DNA of 64,000 nt, taken from positions 443,203 through 507,202 of the forward strand of contig NZ_FNIC01000001.1 in assembly GCF_900103935.1 (NCBI RefSeq), read 5' to 3'. This document shows positions 1 through 8,404 of the stretch, piece by piece. A program made the translations under genes and the position numbers. Positions within the stretch are counted from its first letter, which is position 1. Every line of letters begins with the position of its first letter. Origin of the DNA: Nocardioides szechwanensis. GTDB taxonomy: Bacteria > Actinomycetota > Actinomycetes > Propionibacteriales > Nocardioidaceae. The notes beneath the pieces were generated by a model that saw only the letters and a program-made list of their open reading frames with translations, ran no database searches and was not told the DNA's origin.

Positions 1-405
1 GTCTGCTACTCCTCCAATGTCCTGGAGCACGTCGCGGAGCCGTGGCGGATGGCTGAGGAGATGGTGCGAGTGACCAAGCCCGGCGGCATCACCTTCGTCT
101 CCTACACCGTCTGGTACGGACCTTGGGGCGGGCACGAGACCGCACCGTGGCACTTCCTCGGAGGCCAGCGCGCCCGGGAGCGCTACCGCCGCCGGCACGG
201 CCGGGAGCCCAAGAACCGGTACGGCGAGTCGTTGTTCCCGGTGACGGTCAAGGCGGGCCTCGCGTGGGCGCGCGCTCAGACCGGCGCCGAGGTCATCGAC
301 ATCCTGCCGAGGTACAACCCGGCCTTCGCCTGGTGGCTCACTCGCGTACCCGTCGTCCGTGAGCTCGTCACCTGGAACCTGGTGATCGTGCTCAAGAGGC
401 GATGA
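1..405 (+). CDS. SAM-dependent methyltransferase, 3' part (5' truncated by window edge)
   Basis: The reading frame is open from base 1. The first visible residues, CYSNVLEHV, match the post-motif of class I SAM methyltransferases, where the acidic residue that contacts the substrate or SAM follows S/N-V-L-E-H. KPGG follows at the usual distance (motif III, around the fifth strand), then an aromatic-rich segment typical of glycan or lipid methyltransferases. The SAM-binding N-terminal half lies outside the window. The stop TGA overlaps the ATG of the next gene by 4 bp (ATGA at 402-405), so the two are translationally coupled. That places this enzyme in the same envelope-glycan operon as the AftD-like transferase, and methylation of a sugar or lipid-linked intermediate is the inferred role. 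The substrate cannot be read from the sequence. Confidence 0.75.
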   Translation, partial: VCYSSNVLEHVAEPWRMAEEMVRVTKPGGITFVSYTVWYGPWGGHETAPWHFLGGQRARERYRRRHGREPKNRYGESLFPVTVKAGLAWARAQTGAEVIDILPRYNPAFAWWLTRVPVVRELVTWNLVIVLKRR

Positions 406-3400
406 GCGGCTCGGCACCTCCGGCGGTGGACCAGGTCACGCGGCGCTTCCGGCTCGCTGCCTGCGCCCTCGTCCTGGCCGCCGTCGCGTTCTCGCAGCGG
501 CCGGGGCAGCTGGTGGGGGACACCAAGTTCGACCTCGTCGTCAACCCGGCTGGGATGCTGGCGCGCTCCCTGCACCTGTGGGACCCCCAGGGTGGCTTCG
601 GCCAGGTGCAGAACCAGGCCTACGGATACCTCTTCCCGATGGGGCCCTTCTTCTGGCTGGGCGAGCAGCTCACGATCCCGGGCTGGGTGGTGCAGCGGCT
701 CTGGTGGTCGCTCCTGCTGGGCGTGGCCTTCGTCGGCATGGTCAAGCTCGCTGAGGCGTTGGGGCTCGGGACGCCGACCACGCGCCTCGTGGCTGGATTC
801 GCCTACGCCCTGTCGCCGCGGATCCTGACGACGATCGGGCCGATCTCCATCGAGGCGTGGCCAAGCGCGCTCGCCCCGTGGGTCCTCGTGCCCCTGGTCG
901 TCGGCGCGTCCCGGGGGTCACCGCGTCGCGCGGCTCTCCTGTCGGGGCTGGCCGTGGCCGCGGTGGGTGGCGTCAACGCCGCCGCGACGTTCGCCGTGAT
1001 CCCGCTGGGCGCCCTGTGGCTGCTGACCCGGGAGCCCGGTCCGCGCCGTCGCGCGCTGATGACCTGGTGGCCGCTCTTCGTCGTCCTGGGGACGGCCTGG
1101 TGGCTGGTGCCGCTGCTCCTCCTCGGCCGCTTCAGCCCACCGTTCCTCGACTACATCGAGACCGCGAGCGTCACCACCCTCCCGACGACCCTGTTCGACT
1201 CCCTGCGGGGCACCTCGCACTGGGTCCCGTTCGTCGACTCCACCTGGCTCGCGGGCAACGACCTGATCTCGACCAGCTATCTCGCACTGAACAGTGGTGT
1301 CCTGCTGCTGGCGGGGGTCGTCGGCATGACCATCCGGCAGAACCCCCACCGACAGTTCCTCGTGCTCGCCACCCTCCTCGGGCTGCTCATGGTCACCGCG
1401 GGACACGGGGGCGTCCTCCAGGGCTGGTTCGCCGGCACGGAGCGGGAGGCTCTCGACGCGGCGCTCGCGCCGTTGCGCAACGTGCACAAGTTCGACCCGG
1501 TCATCCGCATCCCGGTCGTGCTGGGGCTCGCGCACCTGCTCGGCGTCCTGCGGGAGCAGGCGAGGGACGGCGCGGGCCAGCGAGAGCACGACGTACGCCG
1601 CTCCGGCGACCGCCTGGCCTATGCCGGTGTGCTGGTCGTGTGCCTGATCTCGGTCGCCGGAGCGGCCGGTCCCGCACTCACCGGCCGGCTCAGCCCGGCC
1701 AACAGCTTCGAGGCGGTGCCCCAGTACTGGTCGAACACGGCCGACTGGCTCGACCAGAACTCCGACGGCACCACCGCCCTGCTGGTCCCGGGCTCCAGCT
1801 TCGCCTTCTACGTGTGGGGCGATCCGGACGACGAGCCGCTGCAGTCGCTGGCGGCCTCGAGGTGGGCGGTGCGCAACGCCGTCCCCCTCGCTCCGGCCGG
1901 CAACATCAGGATGCTCGACGCCATCGAGGACCAGCTGGTCTCGGGTCGCCCATCTGCGGGTCTGGCGCGGTATCTGCGCCGCGCGGGGATCGGCCACCTC
2001 GTGGTGCGCAACGACCTGCGTGGAAACGACCAGCCGCCACCCGTGCTGGTCCACCAGGTCCTCGACGGCTCGCCCGGGATCCAACGGGTTGCGGAGTTCG
2101 GACCCGACCAGGGCAGCCCCGTGCGGATCGAGGAGGACGGGGAGAGCACGCTGGTGGAAGACGGGTGGGTCGAGCGCTACCCGGCGGTCGAGATCTACGA
2201 GGTGCTCGGCGCCCACCCGGCGGTCGTTGCCTCCTCCGGCCCGGTCGTCGTCGGGGGCCCCGAGAGCCTGCTCGACCTCCTGGACGTGGGGGAGCTCGGT
2301 GACGAGCCGACCATCCTTGCGGTCGACGCACCGGAGGGGATCGCGACCGACGACCTGATCCTCACCGACGGCCTGCGCCGGCGTGAGGCCAGCTTTGCGC
2401 GCATCCACGACGGCAGGTCGGCGACCCTCGAGCCCGATGACACGGGCCGGCGTGGTGCTCCGGCCCGCGACTACTCGCTGGGTGAGGCTCGGTGGGAGAC
2501 CCAGGCACAGATCCTCGGCGCCAGGTCGGTGACGGCTTCCTCGTCGCGGGCCTTCGCGGACACGTCGGGTCCCGTGCTGCCGGAGACCCTGCCGTTCGCC
2601 GCCTACGACGGGCTCACGAACACCGCGTGGGAGTCGGACGGGCAGGACGGGCTGCCCTGGGTCGAGCTCGAGCTCGAGAACCCCTTGTCCGTCGCGCAGG
2701 TCACGGTCGTCGCGGCCGGCGAGGAGGGCGACGAGGTCGACCAGGTCGAACGCATCCAGGTGGAGACCGACCAAGGGTTGAGCGAGTCCTACCCCGCGCC
2801 CCCGGGCCAACCGGTGACGATCCCGCTGCCGCCGGGCCGTACCTCCGCGGTCCGGGTGCTCCGCGCCGCCCCCCACGTGGGCCCGTTCCGGGTGGCCGAG
2901 ATCCAGATCCCAGGGGTCGACGTCGACCGCACCCTCGTGCTGCCCCTGGTCGAGGCTGCGTGGGGATCCCCCGACCTCGTCCTGCTGTCGGCCACTGCCG
3001 GATGGCGCGAGGCCTGCGTGAGCGTCGACGACGACGTACGGTGTGCCGCCGGGCGGGCCCGGGTCGGCGAGGAGCCGGGGGCGCTCGACCGCACTCTCCG
3101 GCTCGGGACCGGTGCTGCCTACGAGGTCTCGGCGATGGCGGCCCCGGTGGACGGCCAGGCTCTCCAGGGGCTGATCCAGCGCGACCAGCTCGTGAACGTG
3201 CGCTCGTCGTCGTCGGCCGTGCAGGACGCCCGGGCCTCGGCCGTGGCCGCCATCGACGGCGACCCCGGCACCACGTGGACCGCCGACCCCGACGACGAGC
3301 ACCCGACGTTGTCGCTCGAGTGGCTGAAGGAGCGGACCGTTCGTGCCGTGCACGTGGCCCTGGACCGTCAGGCCGCGGCCTCCGAGGCGACTCGGCTCGT

Positions 3401-4532
3401 CCTCGACTACCCCGGTGGGCGGCAGACGGTCGAGCTCGACGACACGGGCCGCGCCGAGGTGGAGCCGTTCCGGGCCACCCGCGTCGACGTGCGCCTGGTC
3501 GCTGCCCGGACGACCGAGAGCCTGCACCTGGACGGCACCCGCGAGCCGCTCGGCGTCGGGGTCAGCGAGCTGCGTCTCGGCGGCACCGGGCTGCTGCCGA
3601 TCGAGCTCTCCGACGTGCCGGTCGACCTGGGGTGCGAGTTCGGGCCGACGCTGCGAGTGGGCATCGGGCTCTACCCGACCGCGGTGACGGCGTCGCCCCA
3701 GCAGCTCTTCTCGGGCGGCGCGCTGCCGGCGAGGGTCTGCGGGCCACCCACGGTCGACGTGCCCAGCGGCTCGACGCGGGTCGTCCTCTCGCCGGCTCCC
3801 GCGTTCCGCGGGGTACGGGTCCTGATGCGCACCGGGGACCGCCCCCCGGCGATCGTGTCCCCCGTGGACCTCGAGGACGACTCGCCGGTCTCCCGTGTGC
3901 TGGTCCTCCCGCCGGGCGGCGGAGCTGCGTTGGCCGCGGTCCGCGAGAACCAGAACGAGGGCTGGGTGGCCTCCGCTCCGGGCCCCGGTGAGGTGACCCC
4001 CGTGACGGTGGACGGCTGGCAGCAGGGGTGGCAGCTCACGGGGCCGGTCGAGCGGGTCGAGATCTCCTACGGGCCGGACCGCTGGTATCGCGCGGCCCTG
4101 GCGGTCGGCCTGCTGATGCTGGCTCTGCTGGCGGCCCTCGCGGTGGTACGCCGTACCGCGTCGGGCGCCCAGCCGGGCCTCAGGCCCCGGCGGATCAGAC
4201 CGGTCCTCCTGGTGGCGGGTGGTCTGCTCGCGCTCGGACTGATGGCGGGGTGGGCGGCGCTCGCCTGCGGCGCGGGTGGGGTGGCAATGGCCGTCCTGCT
4301 CGCGAGGTGGGGTCACGTCGACACGCGTTCATGGGTGGCCGGCCTGCTGGTCGCTGCCGCGTCGCTCTACTACGCCCTGCGCCCGCTCGGGTCGTCCGAC
4401 GGGTGGGCCGGAGCGCTCGGAGCGCCTCAGCTCCTGGTGGCCGTGGCCTTGGGCGTGCTGCTCTCCGTCGACCTCGAGCCCGGTCGGCTCAGGTCCTTGA
4501 GGCGCATGGCCGGTCGCTCGAGCAGCCAGTAG
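402..4532 (+). CDS. AftD-like alpha-(1->3)-arabinofuranosyltransferase (DUF3367 family)
   Basis: A 1376-residue membrane protein. The N-terminal ~420 residues are strongly hydrophobic, with many predicted membrane spans and an acidic first extracytoplasmic loop containing GDTKFDLVVNP, as in GT-C glycosyltransferases that use polyprenyl-phosphate sugar donors. A long extracytoplasmic region follows with two discoidin-like carbohydrate-binding stretches (around residues 705-770, with the YDGLTNTAWES signature, and around 930-990, with AIDGDPGTTWTAD). A second group of membrane spans occupies about residues 1235-1370. Length and architecture fit the AftD family, which adds alpha-1,3-arabinofuranose branches to mycobacterial arabinan. 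Start ATG at 402 overlaps the upstream methyltransferase stop. The 3' end overlaps the convergent acyltransferase gene by 106 bp. Family is clear; the acceptor in a bacterium probably lacking mycolates is unknown. Confidence 0.85.
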   Translation: MSGSAPPAVDQVTRRFRLAACALVLAAVAFSQRPGQLVGDTKFDLVVNPAGMLARSLHLWDPQGGFGQVQNQAYGYLFPMGPFFWLGEQLTIPGWVVQRLWWSLLLGVAFVGMVKLAEALGLGTPTTRLVAGFAYALSPRILTTIGPISIEAWPSALAPWVLVPLVVGASRGSPRRAALLSGLAVAAVGGVNAAATFAVIPLGALWLLTREPGPRRRALMTWWPLFVVLGTAWWLVPLLLLGRFSPPFLDYIETASVTTLPTTLFDSLRGTSHWVPFVDSTWLAGNDLISTSYLALNSGVLLLAGVVGMTIRQNPHRQFLVLATLLGLLMVTAGHGGVLQGWFAGTEREALDAALAPLRNVHKFDPVIRIPVVLGLAHLLGVLREQARDGAGQREHDVRRSGDRLAYAGVLVVCLISVAGAAGPALTGRLSPANSFEAVPQYWSNTADWLDQNSDGTTALLVPGSSFAFYVWGDPDDEPLQSLAASRWAVRNAVPLAPAGNIRMLDAIEDQLVSGRPSAGLARYLRRAGIGHLVVRNDLRGNDQPPPVLVHQVLDGSPGIQRVAEFGPDQGSPVRIEEDGESTLVEDGWVERYPAVEIYEVLGAHPAVVASSGPVVVGGPESLLDLLDVGELGDEPTILAVDAPEGIATDDLILTDGLRRREASFARIHDGRSATLEPDDTGRRGAPARDYSLGEARWETQAQILGARSVTASSSRAFADTSGPVLPETLPFAAYDGLTNTAWESDGQDGLPWVELELENPLSVAQVTVVAAGEEGDEVDQVERIQVETDQGLSESYPAPPGQPVTIPLPPGRTSAVRVLRAAPHVGPFRVAEIQIPGVDVDRTLVLPLVEAAWGSPDLVLLSATAGWREACVSVDDDVRCAAGRARVGEEPGALDRTLRLGTGAAYEVSAMAAPVDGQALQGLIQRDQLVNVRSSSSAVQDARASAVAAIDGDPGTTWTADPDDEHPTLSLEWLKERTVRAVHVALDRQAAASEATRLVLDYPGGRQTVELDDTGRAEVEPFRATRVDVRLVAARTTESLHLDGTREPLGVGVSELRLGGTGLLPIELSDVPVDLGCEFGPTLRVGIGLYPTAVTASPQQLFSGGALPARVCGPPTVDVPSGSTRVVLSPAPAFRGVRVLMRTGDRPPAIVSPVDLEDDSPVSRVLVLPPGGGAALAAVRENQNEGWVASAPGPGEVTPVTVDGWQQGWQLTGPVERVEISYGPDRWYRAALAVGLLMLALLAALAVVRRTASGAQPGLRPRRIRPVLLVAGGLLALGLMAGWAALACGAGGVAMAVLLARWGHVDTRSWVAGLLVAAASLYYALRPLGSSDGWAGALGAPQLLVAVALGVLLSVDLEPGRLRSLRRMAGRSSSQ

Positions 4533-5650
4533 AGCAGCTCGGCGACGAGGAGGCTGAGCGCGAGGGTGACTGCGAAGAGCTCGAGGGTCCTGCCCCGGAA
4601 CAGCTCGAGGTCCAGCCACCTCGCCACCAGCTCGAGGATGACGAGGTGCATGCAGAACACGCCGTAGGAGATGTGGCCGAGATGGCGGAGCAGGGGCAGT
4701 GACAGCACCCGGACGTAGCGGCCGCCGGGATCCGCGAAGATGCCCGGCAGGATGAGCAGACCGGCCGCCGCGGCGTACAGGAGGTTCTTGGCCAGGGCCT
4801 CGCCCAGGGTGGGCGCGATGAGGGTGGACGGCCCGGCGATGGGCGTCGCCGCGATCGCGAAGATGGCCAGGCCGGCGGTCCAGCAGACCCCCGGGAGACG
4901 ACCCATCTCGCGCACCGCGACAGCGAAGCGCGACCAGCCGCCCGCGCCGTCGGCTCCGCCCTGGTCGAGGTGGACGCCGCACGCGGCGAGCACGATGCCG
5001 ACCGAGAACCACGTGAGGTAGGACGGCAGCCAGAGCGCGGGCGTCGCTCCCTCGAGGTCGAGCCGCGCGGCGAGGTCGAGGACCCACGCCATGTTCACGA
5101 GCACCAAGACACCCACCAGGGTGCCCACCCGGCTCGCGGACGCGGCCCCGCTCCGACCGCGGGAGAGCGCGACCCACATGAGCACGGGCAGCACCAGGTA
5201 GAAGGCCACCTCGGTGCTGAGGCTCCACATCTGGGTGAGCCCGTCGGGGAGCCCGCCGTCGACGTAGATGTTGCCCAGGAGGAGGGTCTTCACCCACGTG
5301 GTCGGGCCGGCCCCGTCGTTGCCGGGCAGCAGCACCAAGGCGGTGACCACGGCCACCACGTAGACGGGCAGGATCCGCAGCGCCCGCTTCCACAGGTAGC
5401 GCCCGGTCGAGGGTGCCGGCCGGCCGCGGGCGTGGCGCGACAGGAACGGACGCGCCAGCAGGAACCCCGAGAGGACGAAGAAGATGGCGACCCCGATGTC
5501 GAGTCGTGCCAACGCCGTACCGAACACGGGCTGCGCATAGGCGCCACCCCAGAACGACGCATGGGTGGCGAGCACCGCGATCGCCGCGATCGCTCGCATG
5601 GTGTCCAGCGCCGGGAAGGTCGCCGGGGCGTTCGGGTCGTCCGCGCTCAC
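4427..5650 (-). CDS. Acyltransferase family 3 membrane protein (OafA/YrhL-like)
   Basis: A 407-residue integral membrane O-acyltransferase. The N-terminal ALDTMRAIAAIAVLATHA corresponds to the family signature LDxxRxxAxxxVxxxH, whose His is considered catalytic. The region around FFVLSGFLLARPFL is the second conserved block. Roughly ten hydrophobic spans follow, ending in the typical SYGVFCMHL segment. These enzymes transfer acetyl, succinyl or longer acyl groups to surface glycans or lipids. I chose the GTG at 5650 because a GGAG lies 8 nt upstream on the minus strand and the acyltransferase signature begins about 17 residues later; an earlier ATG at 5734 would run into the divergent methyltransferase start. 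The last 35 codons overlap the 3' end of the AftD-like gene on the other strand. It probably decorates the same glycan. Confidence 0.85.
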   Translation of the reverse strand: MSADDPNAPATFPALDTMRAIAAIAVLATHASFWGGAYAQPVFGTALARLDIGVAIFFVLSGFLLARPFLSRHARGRPAPSTGRYLWKRALRILPVYVVAVVTALVLLPGNDGAGPTTWVKTLLLGNIYVDGGLPDGLTQMWSLSTEVAFYLVLPVLMWVALSRGRSGAASASRVGTLVGVLVLVNMAWVLDLAARLDLEGATPALWLPSYLTWFSVGIVLAACGVHLDQGGADGAGGWSRFAVAVREMGRLPGVCWTAGLAIFAIAATPIAGPSTLIAPTLGEALAKNLLYAAAAGLLILPGIFADPGGRYVRVLSLPLLRHLGHISYGVFCMHLVILELVARWLDLELFRGRTLELFAVTLALSLLVAELLYWLLERPAMRLKDLSRPGSRSTESSTPKATATRS

Positions 5651-5732
5651 TGCGGGGACTCCGGACGGCGGGGGTGGCACCCGCCGACTATGGCATGAAG
5701 GTAGGCGAAACCCGGCCGCTACCCTCGGCGCC

Positions 5733-6470
5733 ATGACGCTCCTGCAGAAGCCGGCCGCCGTGCTGGGGAGACTCGTCCACTTCGGTCGGCAGCGCGGAGT
5801 CCGGTCCGTCGTGCGCTCCGCGCTCCGGTGGGGCGGGCAGTGGCTCCTGGGGCGACTCGGAGTGACCAGCTACGCCCGAGGCTCCTTCGAGTACGACGGG
5901 CGGTGGGTGCCGTACTTCCACCACCCCTACAACTACACCTGGCTCAACGAACGGGCGGTGGAGACCGCTCTCGCGCTCGAGGTGCTCGAGGAACACCGCG
6001 GGAAGGACGTCCTGGAGGTCGGCAACGTGCTGGGTCACTACGTCCCGGTCGGGCACGTCGTGGTCGACAAGTACGAACGCGCTCCAGGTGTCCTCAACGT
6101 CGACGTCGCCGACCTCGCCCTGGACGCGCGCTTCGACCTGATCCTCGCGGTGTCGACCCTGGAGCACGTCGGGCTGGACGAGGAGGTGCGGGACCCTCTC
6201 AAGGCGGGGCGGGCGATCTCGGGGCTCAAGGGCCTGCTGAAGCCGGGAGGGCGGCTGTGGGTGACCCACCCGGTGGGTTACAACGCAGACCTCGACCGCC
6301 AGCTCAGGGCGGGGGAGCTCGGGTTCACCCGGCTGCGGGCCCTGCGCCGGGACGACACCCGCAACAGCTGGCGCGAGGTCTCCGTCGACGACGTCTGGGA
6401 CGCGGCGTACGACCGGCTGGTCTACACCGCACACGGCGTCGTGGTCGCGGAGTACGTCGCCGCGCCGTGA
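5733..6470 (+). CDS. Class I SAM-dependent methyltransferase-like protein
   Basis: A 245-residue soluble protein. GKDVLEVGNVLGHY (around residues 90-103) is a motif I variant, ending N-V-L-G-H-Y rather than the usual G-x-G. DLILAVSTLEHVG is a clear motif with the conserved E-H, and LKPGGRLWVTHPVGYN follows. The N-terminal ~60 residues are basic and hydrophobic and carry W and Y residues seen in glycan-linked methyltransferases. The loss of glycines in the SAM loop means SAM binding should be treated as probable, not certain. A TACCCT hexamer at 5720-5725 lies 7 nt before the ATG, with no Shine-Dalgarno site, so the transcript is likely leaderless. It diverges from the acyltransferase and belongs to the same envelope island. 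Confidence 0.75.
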   Translation: MTLLQKPAAVLGRLVHFGRQRGVRSVVRSALRWGGQWLLGRLGVTSYARGSFEYDGRWVPYFHHPYNYTWLNERAVETALALEVLEEHRGKDVLEVGNVLGHYVPVGHVVVDKYERAPGVLNVDVADLALDARFDLILAVSTLEHVGLDEEVRDPLKAGRAISGLKGLLKPGGRLWVTHPVGYNADLDRQLRAGELGFTRLRALRRDDTRNSWREVSVDDVWDAAYDRLVYTAHGVVVAEYVAAP

Positions 6471-6616
6471 CCGGCGGAGCACGGGTGGCGCGGCCGCCCA
6501 GGGCAGTCCGGGCGCGCGGTGTGACGTCGAGCCGACTACGCCCCGAAGTCGCACGAGCGGTGTGTGACGTGCGCTACTGTGCGTCGATTCGACTTTCCTT
6601 GGGAGGGGAATAACAA

Positions 6617-7510
6617 GTGCGCAAGATCTTCGGCCTGATCCTTTTGGGCCTCGGCAGCTTTTTGCTGATCACGGCGTTGCTCGCGACGGTCTACCTGCCG
6701 GGGGTGGTCAAGAGGACCCCGCTGGATGTGGACTCCAAGACCGTGCTCACCGGCGAGGCAGCGAAGATCGACGTGACGACCGGCGAGCTCAGTGACCTGA
6801 AGCCCATCCGCATCGTCAGCCTCACGCAGTCGGACACCGACGCCTCCGACGACGACGTCGTCGTGTTCACGAACGGCACCTGTGTGGTCTTCAACGAGGA
6901 CGGCGACACGCCCGACTGCGTCGACGGCGAGGACGCGCGCCTGATCACCGCCTCCGAGAGCAACTTCGCCACCGACCGGGTCACGGCTGAGGCGGTCGAC
7001 AACGGCGACTACCTGCCCGACGCCGAGGTGCAGTACGAGGGGCTCGTCAACAAGTGGCCGTTCGACGCTGAGAAGAAGAACTACATGTACTTCGACAGCA
7101 CCACCGAGGAAGCGGTCGAGGCAGTGTTCGACGGCACCGAGGAGATCGAGGGCCTCGAGACCTACCGCTACAAGGTCAACATCGACGAGGCGGTGATCGA
7201 GGTCGCGGCGGGCACCCCGGGCACCTACACCAACGAGGTCATCATCTGGGTCGAGCCGACCACCGGCTCGTTCATCAAGCAGAGCCAGGACCAGCAGCGC
7301 TACCTCGCCGACGGCACCCAGGTCCTCGACCTCGCGGCGGTCTACACCGACGACGAGATCAAGGAGAGCGCCGAGGAGGCCAACGACTCCAAGTCGCAGC
7401 TCGACCTGATCACCGGCACCGTTCCGATCGTCGGCTTCACCAGTGGTGCACTGGTCCTGATCGCGGGCATCGTCCTGCTGGTCACGGCCCGCCGCAAGGA
7501 AGCCAGCTAG
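6617..7510 (+). CDS. DUF3068 (PorA-family) membrane-anchored protein
   Basis: A 297-residue protein with a hydrophobic span near each end (about residues 5-28 and 270-292) and a soluble extracytoplasmic middle. The conserved DUF3068 features include the opening FGLILLGLGSFLL, the GLVNKWPFD stretch and the YRYKV segment. The family is restricted to Actinobacteria and has been named PorA-like, but a pore function is not proven. The start is GTG at 6617, supported by a strong GGGAGGGG at 6601-6608 with 8-nt spacing. A TACTGT at 6575-6580 is a plausible -10 element. The 146-bp upstream gap holds nothing else that I recognise. It lies beside the AftD-like cluster, suggesting an envelope role. Transcription probably ends at the hairpin immediately downstream. 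Confidence 0.8.
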   Translation: MRKIFGLILLGLGSFLLITALLATVYLPGVVKRTPLDVDSKTVLTGEAAKIDVTTGELSDLKPIRIVSLTQSDTDASDDDVVVFTNGTCVVFNEDGDTPDCVDGEDARLITASESNFATDRVTAEAVDNGDYLPDAEVQYEGLVNKWPFDAEKKNYMYFDSTTEEAVEAVFDGTEEIEGLETYRYKVNIDEAVIEVAAGTPGTYTNEVIIWVEPTTGSFIKQSQDQQRYLADGTQVLDLAAVYTDDEIKESAEEANDSKSQLDLITGTVPIVGFTSGALVLIAGIVLLVTARRKEAS

Positions 7511-7521
7511 ACCAGACGGCC

Positions 7522-8355
7522 CTAGTCGTCGGCGCCGGCCAACAGGTCGGCGCCGACGACTGCTGTTCCAGGGGTGAGTCGTCCCCGGACCGCGGACCAG
7601 CCGCCCCAGAGGCGGTCGTGGCCCTCGGGCCACTCCGGCTCGAGCAACGTGGTGATCGCGAACCCGGCGCCGGTGAGCAGCGCGACCCAGTCGCCCAGCG
7701 TCCGGTGGTGCTCGACGTAGGCCACCTCGCCCGTCTGGTCGTCGACCTCGACGTACGGCGTGCGGTCCCAGTAGGACTGGCTCGCGACGAGACCCGCCTC
7801 GGTCGGGTCGTCGGGGAACATCCACCGCGTCGGGTGCGTGACCGAGAACGCGAAGCGACCACCGGGGCGTAGCACCCTGGCGGTCTCGGCGACTGCCAGA
7901 GCGATGTCACTGACGAACTGCAGCGCCCCGAACGAGCAGAACACGACGTCGAACGACGCGTCGCGGAACGGCAGGGCCGTGGCCGTGCCCAGCACGGAGG
8001 GGACCCGCACCCCCGTCTGGTCGTCGAGGCGCAGTGAGTGCTGCAGCTGCCGGTGGGACAGGTCGAGCCCGAAGGCGCGGCCGCCGTGGGTGCGCACCCA
8101 GCGTGAGCACTGCCCGGCGCCCGAGCCCACCTCGAGCACGTCCCGGTCGGCGACGTCGCCCAGCATGCCCGCCTGCGCCTCGGTCAGGCCCTCCGGACCC
8201 CACACGAACCCGGCGTCGCCGAGGAACTCGCCGTGCGTGGCCTGGTACTCGTCGGCGTAGCGGTCCCAGTCGGGGCCGTTGGCTGCCCTGGACTCGGCCT
8301 CGCCGACCGGTCGTCGCTCGACCCGGACCGGCGGATGTGGCCAGTGTTCCTGCAC
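7522..8355 (-). CDS. Class I SAM-dependent methyltransferase
   Basis: A 277-residue soluble enzyme. DVLEVGSGAGQCSRW (about residues 72-86) is motif I, GLDLSHRQL is motif II with its acidic residue at the end of the second strand, DVVFCSFGALQFV is the post-motif, and RVLRPGGRFAFSVTHPTRW is motif III. It resembles the UbiE/MenG-like methyltransferase_11 family, and close relatives are annotated only generically. The start GTG at 8355 is supported by TAGCGT (8362-8367) 6 nt upstream on the minus strand, a leaderless arrangement. The last 12 codons form one arm of the terminator hairpin. The substrate is unknown. Confidence 0.85.
   Translation of the reverse strand: MQEHWPHPPVRVERRPVGEAESRAANGPDWDRYADEYQATHGEFLGDAGFVWGPEGLTEAQAGMLGDVADRDVLEVGSGAGQCSRWVRTHGGRAFGLDLSHRQLQHSLRLDDQTGVRVPSVLGTATALPFRDASFDVVFCSFGALQFVSDIALAVAETARVLRPGGRFAFSVTHPTRWMFPDDPTEAGLVASQSYWDRTPYVEVDDQTGEVAYVEHHRTLGDWVALLTGAGFAITTLLEPEWPEGHDRLWGGWSAVRGRLTPGTAVVGADLLAGADD
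7525..7560. terminator. Bidirectional hairpin terminator between convergent genes
   Basis: A 16-bp stem (7525-7540 pairing with 7545-7560, with one G-U pair) closes on a four-base loop, AACA. It follows the DUF3068 gene and lies inside the last codons of the convergent methyltransferase gene, whose stop TAG is at 7522-7524. There is no U-tract, as is common for actinobacterial hairpin terminators. Confidence 0.7.
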
Positions 8356-8404
8356 GCAGTCACGCTAACCGACGTCCTGCCGCCCTGACTGCGAGGATGG
8401 GCGG

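Noticed and set aside
918..4316. Very long open frame on the minus strand opposite the AftD-like gene
   Set aside because: Its translation is Arg/His/Gly-rich with no motif, a typical result of high third-position GC on the coding strand; the plus strand has clear family features.
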